Source: an uncultured archaeon | Lineage (GTDB): Archaea; Thermoproteota; CALKCG01; B24 | Assembly (NCBI GenBank): GCA_938082915.1 | Contig: CALKCG010000039.1 | Location: 1-43,825 of the forward strand | Length of the DNA stretch: 43,825 nucleotides | Direction of reading: 5' to 3' | Part shown: piece by piece, positions 34,225 to 42,428 of the stretch | How positions within the stretch are numbered: position 1 is the first letter of the stretch | Layout of the letters: the number at the start of each line of letters is the position of its first letter | Position numbers and translations under genes: made by a program | The notes under the pieces: model-generated | Database searches by the model: none | What the model saw: the letters and a program-made list of their open reading frames with translations, nothing else | Told to the model about the DNA's origin: nothing

Positions 34225-36546
34225 TCACGTACCCAATTTTAACATCCACCTCTCCACTCCATTTCTCTTTTCAACCTCCACTCCTCTGCTCCGCCTTTTT
34301 AATAGCTCTTTAAGCTCTTGCTTGAAAAGTTCGTCGGGCATGAAAATCCTGATAGCTCTTTCATACATTACCATCGATTTATCGCCATGCTTTTTCCACT
34401 TTTTCACTGGAGAGGATGACGTACATTTGAGACCCCTTTTCTCCGCCAGTTTACGTATTTCGCTACTGAGCTCATCAAGCCTTTTATAACACTTGCGCCG
34501 CTTGGCACCGGTACTGATGACTACTATTTGAAGCTCTGGTGGCTTCAAAGTAGTAGGAGTGGAACGTTGGCGGATTAATCGCCATTCTTTTAAGGGTTCT
34601 TCCACCTCCAGTCCTTCTTTATACGCGAAGACTCCTCCTCTTTCTTTAACGTAGGATAGAAACTCGGACAGTAGACCCTCAGAGCATCGATTAATAGAAT
34701 TGGAATTTCCCACAACTATGAGCTTGCATCTAGCCCTCGTAAAGGCGACGTTGAGCCTGTTAGGGTCTTCGACAAAGGATAGGCTTGAAGTGGCGGTGAC
34801 ACTAAATATTATGACATCCTTCTCCCTACCTTGGAAGGCATCTACAGTATTTACTTCTATTTCGTCGTCCTCTAAAGATTCCCTTAACTTACGCATCTGA
34901 GACTTAAATGGTGTAATAACACCTATCTGAGCACTATGAATACCGAGACTTTTCAATGCAAAGACCACTCTCTCGATGGCCTCAACTTCTAGTGGATTAT
35001 ACTTGGACCTCCCCTCGACTACTTCAGACCCCTCCACCTCTAGGAACACGACAGGCCTCTCGGGGTTTAGAAATTCTAAATCGGCTGGAGGCCGTCTTTT
35101 CAAACTGAGCTTTATGCCTCTGCACGCCTCAACGGGAGTTATCTTCCCTTCGTAGATGTACCTTTGTGAGAACCCTATGATATCGCTGTTACTCCTATAG
35201 TGCCATCTGAGCCACAGAGCTCTATTTCCATAGGTATCCAGCATATGGCAAAAAGCGCTCAGCTCTTTCTGAACATCTTCTTTTTCGGTCTTAAAAATCG
35301 GTAGTAATTGCTTATGATCTCCTATGAGGACCCACTTGTTAGCCTTAATCATTCCAAGCAGGGCTAATATTATGGATGCTTGACTGCACTCATCTATTAA
35401 AGCTACGTCAAACCTCTCATTCGCCAGAGGATATAGCTGAGACTTTATTAGCGTAGACCCGATGATATTAGCGGCTTTTACAAGCCTCTCGCTTTCAGCT
35501 CTAAGCATTCTGTTCCTTTCTTCAAATAGCATCCTAAGCTCTTGCCTCAGACTAACGCCCTTATCCCTGATGCTAGAATACTTATCTTTAAACCCAACTT
35601 CATACCATTCTCTCCTGAGCTCGTAGAGCCCTTTAATGTTCCTCCTCAATGCATCTATTTTGTTCTCCAATTCTTCAAGTTTAGCTCCAAGTGCCGTCCT
35701 CCTAGCCTTATAGCTTAAAAGATAGGGTCTTACGTTTTTCAGAACTTTCTCAGGTCTACCGACCCTAAGGGACTCTTCAACTGGTAAGATTTCGATGGCG
35801 TTGTCCACTGCCCTATTCGTGTGAGAGGCTATCAGAACCCTTTCACCCCTTTTAGAGAGCTCGTAGGCAGCCTTGGCTATGACCCTGGTCTTGCCAGTAC
35901 CGGGAGGCCCTATGATCAAAAGGAGTTCACTGTCATTTAGACCTAAAATATGTTCAATCGCGTCTACTTGAGAGCTGTCAAGTTGAAACTTTCCGCTCAA
36001 GTCCATTCTATCGTTGAGAGTTACTCTGCGAGGTAGGGGCATATCTACGGCATTTAGCATTACTTGAACAGCCTTCATCTCCACCTGGTCGAGCTCTCCA
36101 GTCACTATCCTGTCTATAAGCTCTAGCTGTAAGTCGTAACCAACGAGGACTTCAGCTTCGCATAGCTCTATAGACTCACCCTCCTTCAAGTCCGTAGGTT
36201 TAAACAGCCCTATGGTGGATACGGTACCACTAGCTATGACGGTTCCGAGGGGCTCTATTCCTTTTAATGGGCTTAGGCGACCTACAACGTCGCCTTCTTC
36301 AAACCTAGGAAAGCTGCATTCGATTGTAACAGCTTCATCTTCTACATCGAGGACCTCGCCTTTAACACGTTCCGTAATTGCCCTCTTCTTTTCCTCGTTT
36401 CTCTCATTTAAGAGAAGTCTTTTCATGAATTTTAAAAGCTCATTTAAGTCATCGAACAGAGTGCTCTTACCGCACTTCCAACACTTGATGGAGTCAGGTG
36501 TGATTCTCATTCCACATCTGGGGCAAAACTTCAACGATCCCTTCAC
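34225..36546 (-). CDS. Superfamily 1 helicase, UPF1/Dna2-like, with N-terminal zinc motif
   Basis: A 773-aa ATP-dependent helicase. It has N-terminal zinc-binding CxxC pairs (Cys8, Cys11, Cys22, Cys25), a beta-barrel-like region (60-150), and the full SF1 motif set. These are Walker A 'GPPGTGKT' (213-220), 'SHTNRAVD', 'LIDECSQA' (383-390), 'GDHKQLLP' (409-416), 'LRWHYRSN', 'TVDAFQGREKDVIIFS' and 'LNVAFTRAR'. This is the UPF1/IGHMBP2/Dna2 branch. A C-terminal extension of about 130 residues is basic. No nuclease domain is fused. It overlaps the DCD-like gene upstream by 4 bases; the pair may unwind or move along DNA or RNA recognised by that partner. Confidence 0.88.
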   Translation of the reverse strand: MKGSLKFCPRCGMRITPDSIKCWKCGKSTLFDDLNELLKFMKRLLLNERNEEKKRAITERVKGEVLDVEDEAVTIECSFPRFEEGDVVGRLSPLKGIEPLGTVIASGTVSTIGLFKPTDLKEGESIELCEAEVLVGYDLQLELIDRIVTGELDQVEMKAVQVMLNAVDMPLPRRVTLNDRMDLSGKFQLDSSQVDAIEHILGLNDSELLLIIGPPGTGKTRVIAKAAYELSKRGERVLIASHTNRAVDNAIEILPVEESLRVGRPEKVLKNVRPYLLSYKARRTALGAKLEELENKIDALRRNIKGLYELRREWYEVGFKDKYSSIRDKGVSLRQELRMLFEERNRMLRAESERLVKAANIIGSTLIKSQLYPLANERFDVALIDECSQASIILALLGMIKANKWVLIGDHKQLLPIFKTEKEDVQKELSAFCHMLDTYGNRALWLRWHYRSNSDIIGFSQRYIYEGKITPVEACRGIKLSLKRRPPADLEFLNPERPVVFLEVEGSEVVEGRSKYNPLEVEAIERVVFALKSLGIHSAQIGVITPFKSQMRKLRESLEDDEIEVNTVDAFQGREKDVIIFSVTATSSLSFVEDPNRLNVAFTRARCKLIVVGNSNSINRCSEGLLSEFLSYVKERGGVFAYKEGLEVEEPLKEWRLIRQRSTPTTLKPPELQIVVISTGAKRRKCYKRLDELSSEIRKLAEKRGLKCTSSSPVKKWKKHGDKSMVMYERAIRIFMPDELFKQELKELLKRRSRGVEVEKRNGVERWMLKLGT

Positions 36547-37142
36547 CTGTTGGAGGGTAAATCCAAGATTTTAGTATACTTGTCCAGTCTCCTAACAGCC
36601 CATACGAAGTCCCTCATCTTTGAGATGAATTCTCCCTTTAACCTATCTAGTTCAACCTCTCTATCAGCAGGATGCAATTTACTCGACGTTATAACTTCTT
36701 CTATCCTATGGGCTATCGAGTGTATCTCCTCGTCTAATCTCTGAAGCCCTTCCCTCAAAGAGGGTGGTATTGCTTCAATCTGTTTGACTATAAGTTTTTG
36801 TAAAACTTGCATAGCCTCTTCTTCTTTAAGACGAAACCTTTTCTCTCTTAGAAAGGAGAGCTCTTCAGACGCTTTCGTAATCACGCCTATGACATTCCAA
36901 TTAACTCTTACTTGGGCTGGAAAACGCCCACCCCAAGCCTCGGGCTCGACATTATATCCCCCATCACAACTGGCGGTAAACGGTCCGAAAAGCACATCCG
37001 TTTCAATGTTGTATAGAAAGAGAGTATCACCCTTTTTAACTTCCTTTACGGATTCCCACATTCTCTCAGTATCTCCGAAGAGCCTCCTCTGAAAGCACTC
37101 GGCCTCTGTTTCCTTTTTGCAGATAAACTTCCAGTACATCAT
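36543..37142 (-). CDS. DCD-like (PUA/EVE-superfamily) protein
   Basis: A 199-aa protein. Residues 1-88 resemble the DCD domain, a PUA-like fold related to EVE, YTH and ASCH readers. The visible features are 'CFQRRLFGDTERMWESVKEV', 'KKGDTLFLYNIETDVLFGPF' (36-55) and 'AWGGRFPAQVRVNW' (69-82), the family's 'GG-x-FPAQVR' mark. The C-terminal half is a charged helical region, possibly a coiled coil that binds the helicase. It is the first gene of a two-gene operon with the SF1 helicase. Reading of modified bases is inferred from the fold superfamily. Confidence 0.65.
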   Translation of the reverse strand: MMYWKFICKKETEAECFQRRLFGDTERMWESVKEVKKGDTLFLYNIETDVLFGPFTASCDGGYNVEPEAWGGRFPAQVRVNWNVIGVITKASEELSFLREKRFRLKEEEAMQVLQKLIVKQIEAIPPSLREGLQRLDEEIHSIAHRIEEVITSSKLHPADREVELDRLKGEFISKMRDFVWAVRRLDKYTKILDLPSNR

Positions 37143-37645
37143 TCACAGCCTCCAATAATCCGCAACTCCTCTTAGATCCTCACCCATTGTCTCCTCTCAG
37201 AACGTACGCATCCTCTCATGAGCCTTATGGTGCACGTCCTCTCCGTTACTAAGTTCAAATGCCTCAGACAAGCTTGCCTTACAATCGATGTATACAAGCT
37301 CATATACCATACATCAGGTTTGTACATATTCGCATGTAAATTAATGAAATGCTATATAAGACTTGTTATGTTTTTATACTTGAGAATGTAATCCCACTCA
37401 GGGTACCACTCCCTACTCCGTACACCTTAATCAACCGTACAATAGATTTAACGAAGGTTAAATTTCTATCTGCCTCCTCTTAAAGCCATCTTTTCTAAAG
37501 CATTCTGCATCGTCAACCATTAAGTAGGCCCCCAGAGACATAACTATGAAGCTCCCGGCTAATCCGTAGACTTCCTTTCATCAGATGATGAAAGGGAGAA
37601 ATAGGGAATTTGCGGAGTTAAGAGCGAGAGAAACCTCTAGAGACG
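37143..37645. other. Intergenic region with gene fragment
   Basis: About 500 bases without a complete gene. On the minus strand a protein-like fragment ('KEVYGLAGSFIVMSLGAYLM', ending at the stop at 37,458-37,460) lacks a plausible start and is probably a gene remnant. The region also contains the palindrome at 37,574-37,595. A TATA-like TATATAAG occurs at about 37,351. Confidence 0.35.
37574..37595. repeat. Perfect 10-base inverted repeat
   Basis: CCTTTCATCA and TGATGAAAGG arms surround a 2-base centre. It lies about 100 bases before the gene at 37,700 and 50 bases before its TATA box, a plausible operator position. Confidence 0.5.
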
Positions 37646-37655
37646 TTTTAAATAA
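37646..37655 (+). promoter_or_regulatory. TATA box before the 111-aa gene
   Basis: TTTTAAATAA lies about 50 bases before the TTG start at 37,700, giving a leader of roughly 20-25 bases that carries the GGGAGGTG ribosome site at 37,687-37,694. Confidence 0.45.
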
Positions 37656-37699
37656 AACTTTACAATTGATTAAGACCAGTTATTATGGGAGGTGGTGTT

Positions 37700-38032
37700 T
37701 TGTCCAGTCCCGAAGACAAATACGGACTTCTCCCTAGAATCTCAGAGAGCATCGCTGAGAAAATCCTCGCCGAAGTCTCGGATTTCGCATCTTTCATGAA
37801 GCACGACCCAGATGGAGCTAAGCGCTCCGTTGAGTCCGATGTAGAGTGGCTCAAGGAGAACAAGGGCTTCTTGGGCAATGCAGTCGAGGCATCGGTGGAT
37901 GCCTCGCTCGACTTATACAGTGAAACCCTAACGCATAAGGAATGGGTTGAGCTTAGGACTTTCCTGTTGAAGGGCGTCTTATTAATGATTCAAATGATAA
38001 ACGAGGCGTTGAAGAAACAAGCCATTGACTAA
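37700..38032 (+). CDS. Hypothetical helical protein
   Basis: A 110-aa protein with no recognised family. It is soluble and helical ('ISESIAEKILAEVSDFASFM', 'LRTFLLKGVLLMIQMINEAL') with acidic segments. The TTG start at 37,700 is chosen because the ribosome site GGGAGGTG sits 5 bases before it. The ATG at 37,685 would put that site inside the gene. It is followed by a convergent frameshifted gene. Small proteins of this kind are common in archaeal mobile elements, so it may be a leftover of one. Confidence 0.55.
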   Translation: MSSPEDKYGLLPRISESIAEKILAEVSDFASFMKHDPDGAKRSVESDVEWLKENKGFLGNAVEASVDASLDLYSETLTHKEWVELRTFLLKGVLLMIQMINEALKKQAID

Positions 38033-38065
38033 AAAAATTAAGACGTCTAACTTCACATTCATCAC

Positions 38066-38346
38066 TCATTTTTCTCTCCTGACATTGAGGACTTCATCCT
38101 CTACGTGATACCTCAAAGCCACTACCCTGCTCCGATACTCCCTTAGAGAATCCAAGTCTTCAGCTAGCTTTATGTCGGTTATGGTCTTGTACTTACCCTT
38201 CTCTTTGAACCGATACTCTACGGTGGAGTCTTCCCTTAAGCCCTGAAGCTTGGGGGGTCCCAGACGAAGTAATCCTCACCGCCTATCTTAACGATGCTAT
38301 ATTTTCTGCCGTCCCTCCCCCTCTTAGGCTCTATGCCTTCCATCAT
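38066..38346 (-). pseudogene. Small gene broken by a frameshift in a C6 run
   Basis: The first frame reads 'MMEGIEPKRGRDGRKYSIVK' and 'IGGEDYFVWDP' and then stops early. One base shift at the six-base run at 38,252-38,257 restores 'PKLQGLREDSTVEYRFKEKG' and 'KYKTITDIKLAEDLDSLREY', continuing to the TGA at 38,066. Joined, this is a basic protein of about 92 aa with a beta-strand-rich N-terminus, like small OB-fold-type proteins of archaeal mobile elements. The break could be a real mutation, a sequencing error in the homopolymer, or programmed slippage. Confidence 0.55.
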
Positions 38347-38613
38347 GTCCTTCAAGCGACCACTTGAGGAGGGGCTAGCGCATGAGGGCTTATGCATTAT
38401 CAACGGGCAAGTTTTCCTATGAATCGTCTTTTAGGATAGTTTAATGACTCTAGTAAAGCTAAGTCTTCAACTTCACATTACAAGCTTAATTTGCTTAAGC
38501 GATAATTCCTTTTGTTCCCAATTGCTTTGCTGATGACTTCATGAGCCGTGAAAAGAGGGTGTTGCTAGTGAGGATGGGCTTTATTGAAAGAGAAATTGCC
38601 TTCATTTCCCATT
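38347..38613. other. Intergenic region, nothing supported
   Basis: No protein-like frame, RNA gene or strong repeat was seen in these 267 bases, which separate the frameshifted gene from the hypothetical gene at 38,614. Confidence 0.3.
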
Positions 38614-38898
38614 TTACTCGAAGATAAGCTTAAACATCTTCTTATACGTCTTCTCTGAAGAAGTTATGGTGAAGCCCGTATCAAACATGCTTGGCTTAGA
38701 GCTTACATCTAAACTATAGTATACTAACGTTAGTTCACTTGGTTTAAGCATTATTGGAAATTTTCTTCCAGATTCCTCCTCTATCTTTATCTCGCTGAAG
38801 TTCTGACGGTTGATTAAGTCTATGCTCAAAATTAAGGTCGATATGTTTCCCACGTTCAAAATCTCAATTCCACCTTCAAATTTACCCCCTCTTGCCAC
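38614..38898 (-). CDS. Hypothetical beta-rich protein, possibly a fragment
   Basis: A 94-aa protein of alternating hydrophobic strands ('GGIEILNVGNISTLILSIDLI', 'LKPSELTLVYYSLDV') with no signal peptide. The pattern is like a single CARDB-type beta-sandwich unit, so it may be the end of a surface protein that lost its beginning. The start is an ATG without a clear ribosome site. It points away from the TnpB unit. Confidence 0.4.
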   Translation of the reverse strand: MARGGKFEGGIEILNVGNISTLILSIDLINRQNFSEIKIEEESGRKFPIMLKPSELTLVYYSLDVSSKPSMFDTGFTITSSEKTYKKMFKLIFE

Positions 38899-38978
38899 AA
38901 GAACTCCCTTTGAAAGCCCTAGTAAGCAGTTTCAGAATATATAGGTTTAAATACTCAAAACTGAAATAAGAGATTTTG

Positions 38979-39161
38979 ATGTCAGAAGTCTCAGAGAAGC
39001 TATTGACAACGGGTGAAGTAGCCAGAAGGCTTCAAGTCAGCATAAAAACGGTTCAGAGGTGGGTTAAAGAGGGGAGGCTCAGAGCGATAAAGTATCCAAG
39101 TGGTCGTTTCAAAGTCCCCGAGAGCGAGGTTGAGAAAATATGGGAGTCGTTAAGGCAGTAG
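38979..39161 (+). CDS. IS607-type helix-turn-helix protein lacking the recombinase domain
   Basis: A 60-aa MerR-like domain: 'LLTTGEVARRLQVSIKTVQR' then 'WVKEGRLRAIKYPSGRFKVP'. This is the N-terminal DNA-binding domain of IS607 TnpA serine recombinases; the stop comes just where the catalytic domain would begin. It overlaps tnpB by 22 bases. A TATA-like TTTAAATAC (38,946-38,954) lies about 29 bases before the ATG at 38,979, so it is probably still expressed, leaderless. It may now act as a regulator of tnpB. Confidence 0.75.
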   Translation: MSEVSEKLLTTGEVARRLQVSIKTVQRWVKEGRLRAIKYPSGRFKVPESEVEKIWESLRQ

Positions 39162-40309
39162 TTTTCAAGCATAATGCTGACGTCAAACCACTACTTGAGA
39201 TGTTCAACGGAATGGTCAATGAATGCATGGAATATGCTTTGAGGCAGGGCGTCAACTCGCCGATGAAACTCGAGAGGGCATTGTATACTGAATTTAAACA
39301 GAAGCATGGGCTAGCCACTCACTACTGTATATCAGCTTGTAGAGTGGCTTGCTCAGCTTTAAAGTCTTGGAGGAGGCTTGTGAAGAAGGGAAGGGCTGAC
39401 GAAAGTAAGCCTCCAGAGTTTAAAGCGTTTGTGATGAGGCTTCAGAAGGAACTCATGAGGTTTAAAGGCGATAGGATAGTTGTAACGGTGAAACCACGTC
39501 AATGGGTTGAAATCCCTCTGATAATCGGCTCGTATCAGGCTCGATTCTTTGAGGCTTGGAGAAAGGGGGAGCTTAAACTGGGTGAAATAACGCTTTTAGA
39601 GGATAAAGCAATAGCGACTTTCAAGAAAGAGGTTCAAGAGGTTGCTCCTAAAGGCTATGCTTCAATAGACGTCAACTTGATGAGCCTAGACATTTTGAAG
39701 ACTGATGGCAAATCCCTAAGGTGTGAGAAAATAGATTTGAAGAAGCTCTACGGAATAAGAGTCCACTACTTCAAGAAGCGCAGGAGAATTCAGAAGCTGA
39801 GCAAGTGCAAGCCTAAAACATCTAAGCGGCTCATGGAAAAATACTCTAAACGTGAAAAGAGGAGGATAGACGACATCCTTCATAAGATTACGGCAAATAT
39901 TGTTAGAGAACTTGTTAAGGAAGGTATTTCACCAGTCTTTGAAAAGCTTAAAGGATTGAATTACAACGCTACGAGGAATCGCCATGCGAAGCGTAAGAAT
40001 CGCAAAGTTTCATCGTTGCCATATTGGAAGATTCAAAGATTCATAGAGTATAAGATGGCCTGGCACGGCTATAAAACTCATTATGTTAATGCAAAAAACA
40101 CAAGCAAGACTTGCCCGAGATGCGGGAGTCTATCCCAAGCTGGAGGGCGTGTCTACAAATGTAATAAGTGCGGCTACCTAGCGGATAGACACTTCGTCGC
40201 ATGCGTGAACATACTCAAGATGTGGGGACTCGGGTTCACCCCGAAAGCCCTCAATGAGTTCATCGAGAGGGAAGAGTTACGTATGTCTATAAATGACTAC
40301 GTAACTTGA
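39140..40309 (+). CDS. tnpB: TnpB RNA-guided nuclease homologue
   Basis: A 389-aa TnpB. TnpB proteins are RuvC nucleases guided by a transposon RNA (omega RNA). RuvC motif I has Asp177 ('ASIDVNLMSLDIL'), motif II has Glu268 ('PVFEKLKGLNYN'), and a zinc ribbon uses Cys325, Cys328, Cys341 and Cys344. Motif III reads 'ADRHFVACVNIL' (348-359); most TnpBs read DRDxNA, so the position of the usual catalytic Asp is His351, with Asp349 two residues before. Activity is therefore uncertain. The reading frame is complete. It starts inside the HTH gene (ATG 39,140) and has hairpins at its 3' end where the guide RNA would come from. Confidence 0.88.
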   Translation: MGVVKAVVFKHNADVKPLLEMFNGMVNECMEYALRQGVNSPMKLERALYTEFKQKHGLATHYCISACRVACSALKSWRRLVKKGRADESKPPEFKAFVMRLQKELMRFKGDRIVVTVKPRQWVEIPLIIGSYQARFFEAWRKGELKLGEITLLEDKAIATFKKEVQEVAPKGYASIDVNLMSLDILKTDGKSLRCEKIDLKKLYGIRVHYFKKRRRIQKLSKCKPKTSKRLMEKYSKREKRRIDDILHKITANIVRELVKEGISPVFEKLKGLNYNATRNRHAKRKNRKVSSLPYWKIQRFIEYKMAWHGYKTHYVNAKNTSKTCPRCGSLSQAGGRVYKCNKCGYLADRHFVACVNILKMWGLGFTPKALNEFIEREELRMSINDYVT

Positions 40310-40334
40310 AACCCTAGGATGAAATATTATCCTA
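40275..40334 (+). ncRNA. Hairpins at the tnpB 3' end, possible omega-RNA portion
   Basis: Two inverted repeats lie in a row: AGTTACGT/ACGTAACT (40,275-40,282 and 40,299-40,306, ending just before the tnpB stop) and TAGGAT/ATCCTA (40,315-40,320 and 40,329-40,334). In IS200/IS605 and IS607 elements the guide RNA overlaps the 3' end of tnpB, so this is where it is expected. No expression evidence. Confidence 0.4.
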
Positions 40335-40400
40335 AGCCTACCCCTCTTTAAATACTGATAGTAGAATAAGAGGGTGAGGTTTACTACCCCAAGGATTAAG

Positions 40401-40667
40401 CTAAGTAGGGCTATTAGAAGCGGTTCCAACGGTCTGGCCTTGTATGCTCAACCTATGCTTAAGCTTTGGAGTATAGAGGGTGGAGCTTGGAAATTCCGAA
40501 GAGCGCGTCTCCTCCAAAAGTTCTCTCCTCAAAATAATCCTTTCTCTGAAGAGCTTGAATCTGCGCCTCTCAAAAACAAGGTAAACGCTTCCATCTTGGT
40601 CTCGGAAGCTTCCAACTTGATCATAAACTCTACCGAATAGGTCCAAGCGTGAAGTATAGTTCTTCAT
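40401..40667 (-). CDS. Hypothetical small protein
   Basis: An 88-aa frame beginning 'MKNYTSRLDLFGRVYDQVGS', with 'GSVYLVFERRRFKLFRERII' following. The first half resembles a small beta-barrel (PRC- or Gar1-like) by pattern; the end looks unstructured and may be frameshifted. Support for a real gene is a TATA-like ATTTAAAT at about 40,693-40,700, some 29 bases before the ATG, a leaderless arrangement. A plus-strand frame of the same length overlaps it and looks like a shadow. Confidence 0.35.
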   Translation of the reverse strand: MKNYTSRLDLFGRVYDQVGSFRDQDGSVYLVFERRRFKLFRERIILRRELLEETRSSEFPSSTLYTPKLKHRLSIQGQTVGTASNSPT

Positions 40668-40707
40668 GACGTATTTTGATTAGAAAACGCATATTTAAAT
40701 CTTTAAT

Positions 40708-41360
40708 TTAAACCTTTGAAAGTGTGCTTGAATATTTCTCCATCCTCATCATCTTTCCCTCGGGCTTATATCCGCAAGCCAAAGCAACCTCTTCAGCTTT
40801 CTTAATGAATTTCATATCCTCATTAACAGGCTCCAATCCTGCTTTAACCAAAATCCCGTTTACCACCCTCTTAACGATTTTATCAGGCATTACGGCATCT
40901 ATTCCTTCCATCATTTTCAAATACTGAAAAGTGATTAAGCCTACGCCTTTGATTCTTCCAATGGGATCCTCTTTCCAATTTTCAAGCCTAACATTTCTAG
41001 CCCAAGTTCTTAATGCTAATTTATCATCATCGCTCAGAGTTGAAAGATAAGAAGCAATTTCCTTGGCGATAATCTATGACCTCTTATTTCTTCATACTTT
41101 TCTTAACTCGTCAATATCAGCTTCAGCTAAATCTTTAAGATTCTTAACTTTCCCACTTTCAATAAACTTCTTGTTAAATTCCTCAACCTTTGGAACTACA
41201 GCTGTAAAATAGTTAAGCCTATCGAAGTGAAGGCTGCATCTACGACCATTAAAACTACGCTTCCTCTCCATCTCTTTGTTCTGAGGCATCTTTCGCAGCG
41301 ATCTCTTAAGCCTGAAACCTTTTGCATGTAGTTATCAACTATTTTCTTTAGTAAAGACAT
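40708..41360 (-). pseudogene. Broken gene for a conserved archaeal HhH-like hypothetical protein
   Basis: Three frames on one strand join into one protein of about 215 aa. 'MSLLKKIVDNYMQKVSGLRD' to 'VDAAFTSIG' comes from the frame starting at 41,360. 'LNYFTAVVPKVEEFNKKFIE' to 'EADIDELRKV' comes from the next, ending at 41,092. 'IAKEIASYLSTLSDDDKLAL', 'DPIGRIKGVGLITFQYLKMM' and 'VMPDKIVKRVV' come from the third. 'IKGVGLITFQYL' resembles a helix-hairpin-helix. At least two frameshifts (near 41,210 and 41,075) and a stop break it. Function of the intact family is unknown to me. Confidence 0.6.
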
Positions 41361-41759
41361 TCGAATACCCCTAACCAACATTCATTATCTGAACTCAAAA
41401 TTAGATTTGTATGTTACCTTATCAAAAGTTGATCTATCCATGTCCGTTATGTGATAAGGAAACTTTAGAAGTGATCTATAGACTGAGCTACAAGGCTGCG
41501 AAGAAGAGTCGGAATGCAATTGTCGGAAGCAAAACTACTTGGAGGCGCATGAGTGAAGGAATTGTATAAATTGCTGAAGAACGTAGGAGAATTGGAAGCT
41601 AAAATAAAGCTATCGTGAAAGGATACTGACAATCTATGGACGGTTTTCATCGGTAGATAAAGCTTTTAACGTTACATGTAAGATTTAGAGTTTGAAAGAT
41701 GTATAAAGTGAACGGTTGGATTTCAGGCTTGTAGAGGGGTCTCTGAAAAAGCTTGGGAG
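41361..41759. other. Decayed region, possible gene relic
   Basis: No intact gene. On the plus strand a protein-like run 'YPCPLCDKETLEVIYRLSYK' and 'KSRNAIVGSKTTWRRMSEG' (about 41,430-41,565) stops at TAA; it has a CxxC pair and could be the remnant of a transposase or zinc protein. Nothing else is supported. Confidence 0.3.
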
Positions 41760-42311
41760 GTGGGCTCCGGTGAAAGTGGTTTCACAACGTTCAGCGCTAG
41801 GATAAGAGACGATGCGTTTGACAGCACGAAGATCATTAATTTTACCACAGTTTATTTCCCAAACGTCCCAGAAATAACTCGAACTAACGCAATAATTTCT
41901 CTAGTCGGGCGATCAAATATCGCTGTTACGAATGTTTCGCCATCACAACTCACGACGGATATCGGATCAACAGTATTAATAAACGTAACAGTAGTCAACG
42001 AAGGCTACTTCTCAGAAATAGCCAATTTAATAATCTATGTAAGTATAATCGCAATTAAAACATGAAGTATATTCTTGTTACCTCGAAGCAACGGAACCTT
42101 AGTCTTCATGAGGAACACTATAGATTTTGTCATAGGCAACTACACCATACGCGCTCATGTTCAACCACTCATAGATGAGGCAGAAATAGACGACGACACC
42201 TTTAAATTTCACTTCATCCACGTTATACCAGAATTTCCATTAATCATCACTTTGCTACCCTTTATGCTCGTTTTCATCACTGGTGCTATTCCCCTAAAGA
42301 GGAGAAGATAA
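41760..42311 (+). pseudogene. Remnant of an exported CARDB-type protein with IPEFP C-terminal anchor
   Basis: Two neighbouring frames make up the end of a surface protein. The first ends '...ISLVGRSNIAVTNVSPSQL', 'TTDIGSTVLINVTVVNEGYF' and 'SEIANLIIYV' before a stop at about 42,065. The second gives 'LPRSNGTLVFMRNTIDFVIG' and 'NYTIRAHVQPLIDEAEIDDD', then 'HVIPEFPLIITLLPFMLVFI' and a basic end. The first part is the 'VTVVNEG' strand of a CARDB unit. The C-terminal IPEFP, hydrophobic helix and Arg/Lys tail are common on secreted TACK archaeal proteins. The upstream part is missing and the frame is broken, so this is not a working gene. Confidence 0.6.
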
Positions 42312-42428
42312 AACTCTAGACATCCTACAATTTTTCTGTTAGTTGCTGTTAACAGAAGATATTTGCGTGGAACATAACATGTCTAGTAATCTTAAGGATG
42401 CAAATTTTTCTCAGCTAAATTGTTAATT

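Larger units (their letters stand above)
38976..40334 (+). mobile_element. IS607-like TnpB unit
   Basis: A small IS607-type HTH gene overlaps a TnpB gene, the order found in IS607 elements. The serine-recombinase part of TnpA is absent, so the unit cannot move on its own. Hairpins at the 3' end of tnpB mark a likely right end. Exact termini were not found. A shared TTTAAATACT occurs near both sides (38,946 and 40,349) but may simply be promoter sequence. Confidence 0.6.

Noticed and set aside
34225..36546. Cas3 or DISARM helicase
   Set aside because: The motifs are superfamily 1 (UPF1/Dna2 type), not the superfamily 2 helicases of those systems, and no DUF1998 or phospholipase D gene is present.
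37574..37610. C/D box RNA around the ATGATGA sequence
   Set aside because: A C-box-like word is present but no D box at a suitable distance; it is explained by the palindrome.
38940..40360. TTTAAATACT as direct repeats ending the TnpB unit
   Set aside because: The word is a common TATA-type promoter sequence here and the flanking bases do not match, so it cannot define the ends.
40374..40640. Plus-strand 88-aa frame
   Set aside because: It overlaps the minus-strand frame that has a promoter at the right distance, and its composition (many Ser and Pro from antisense) looks like a shadow.
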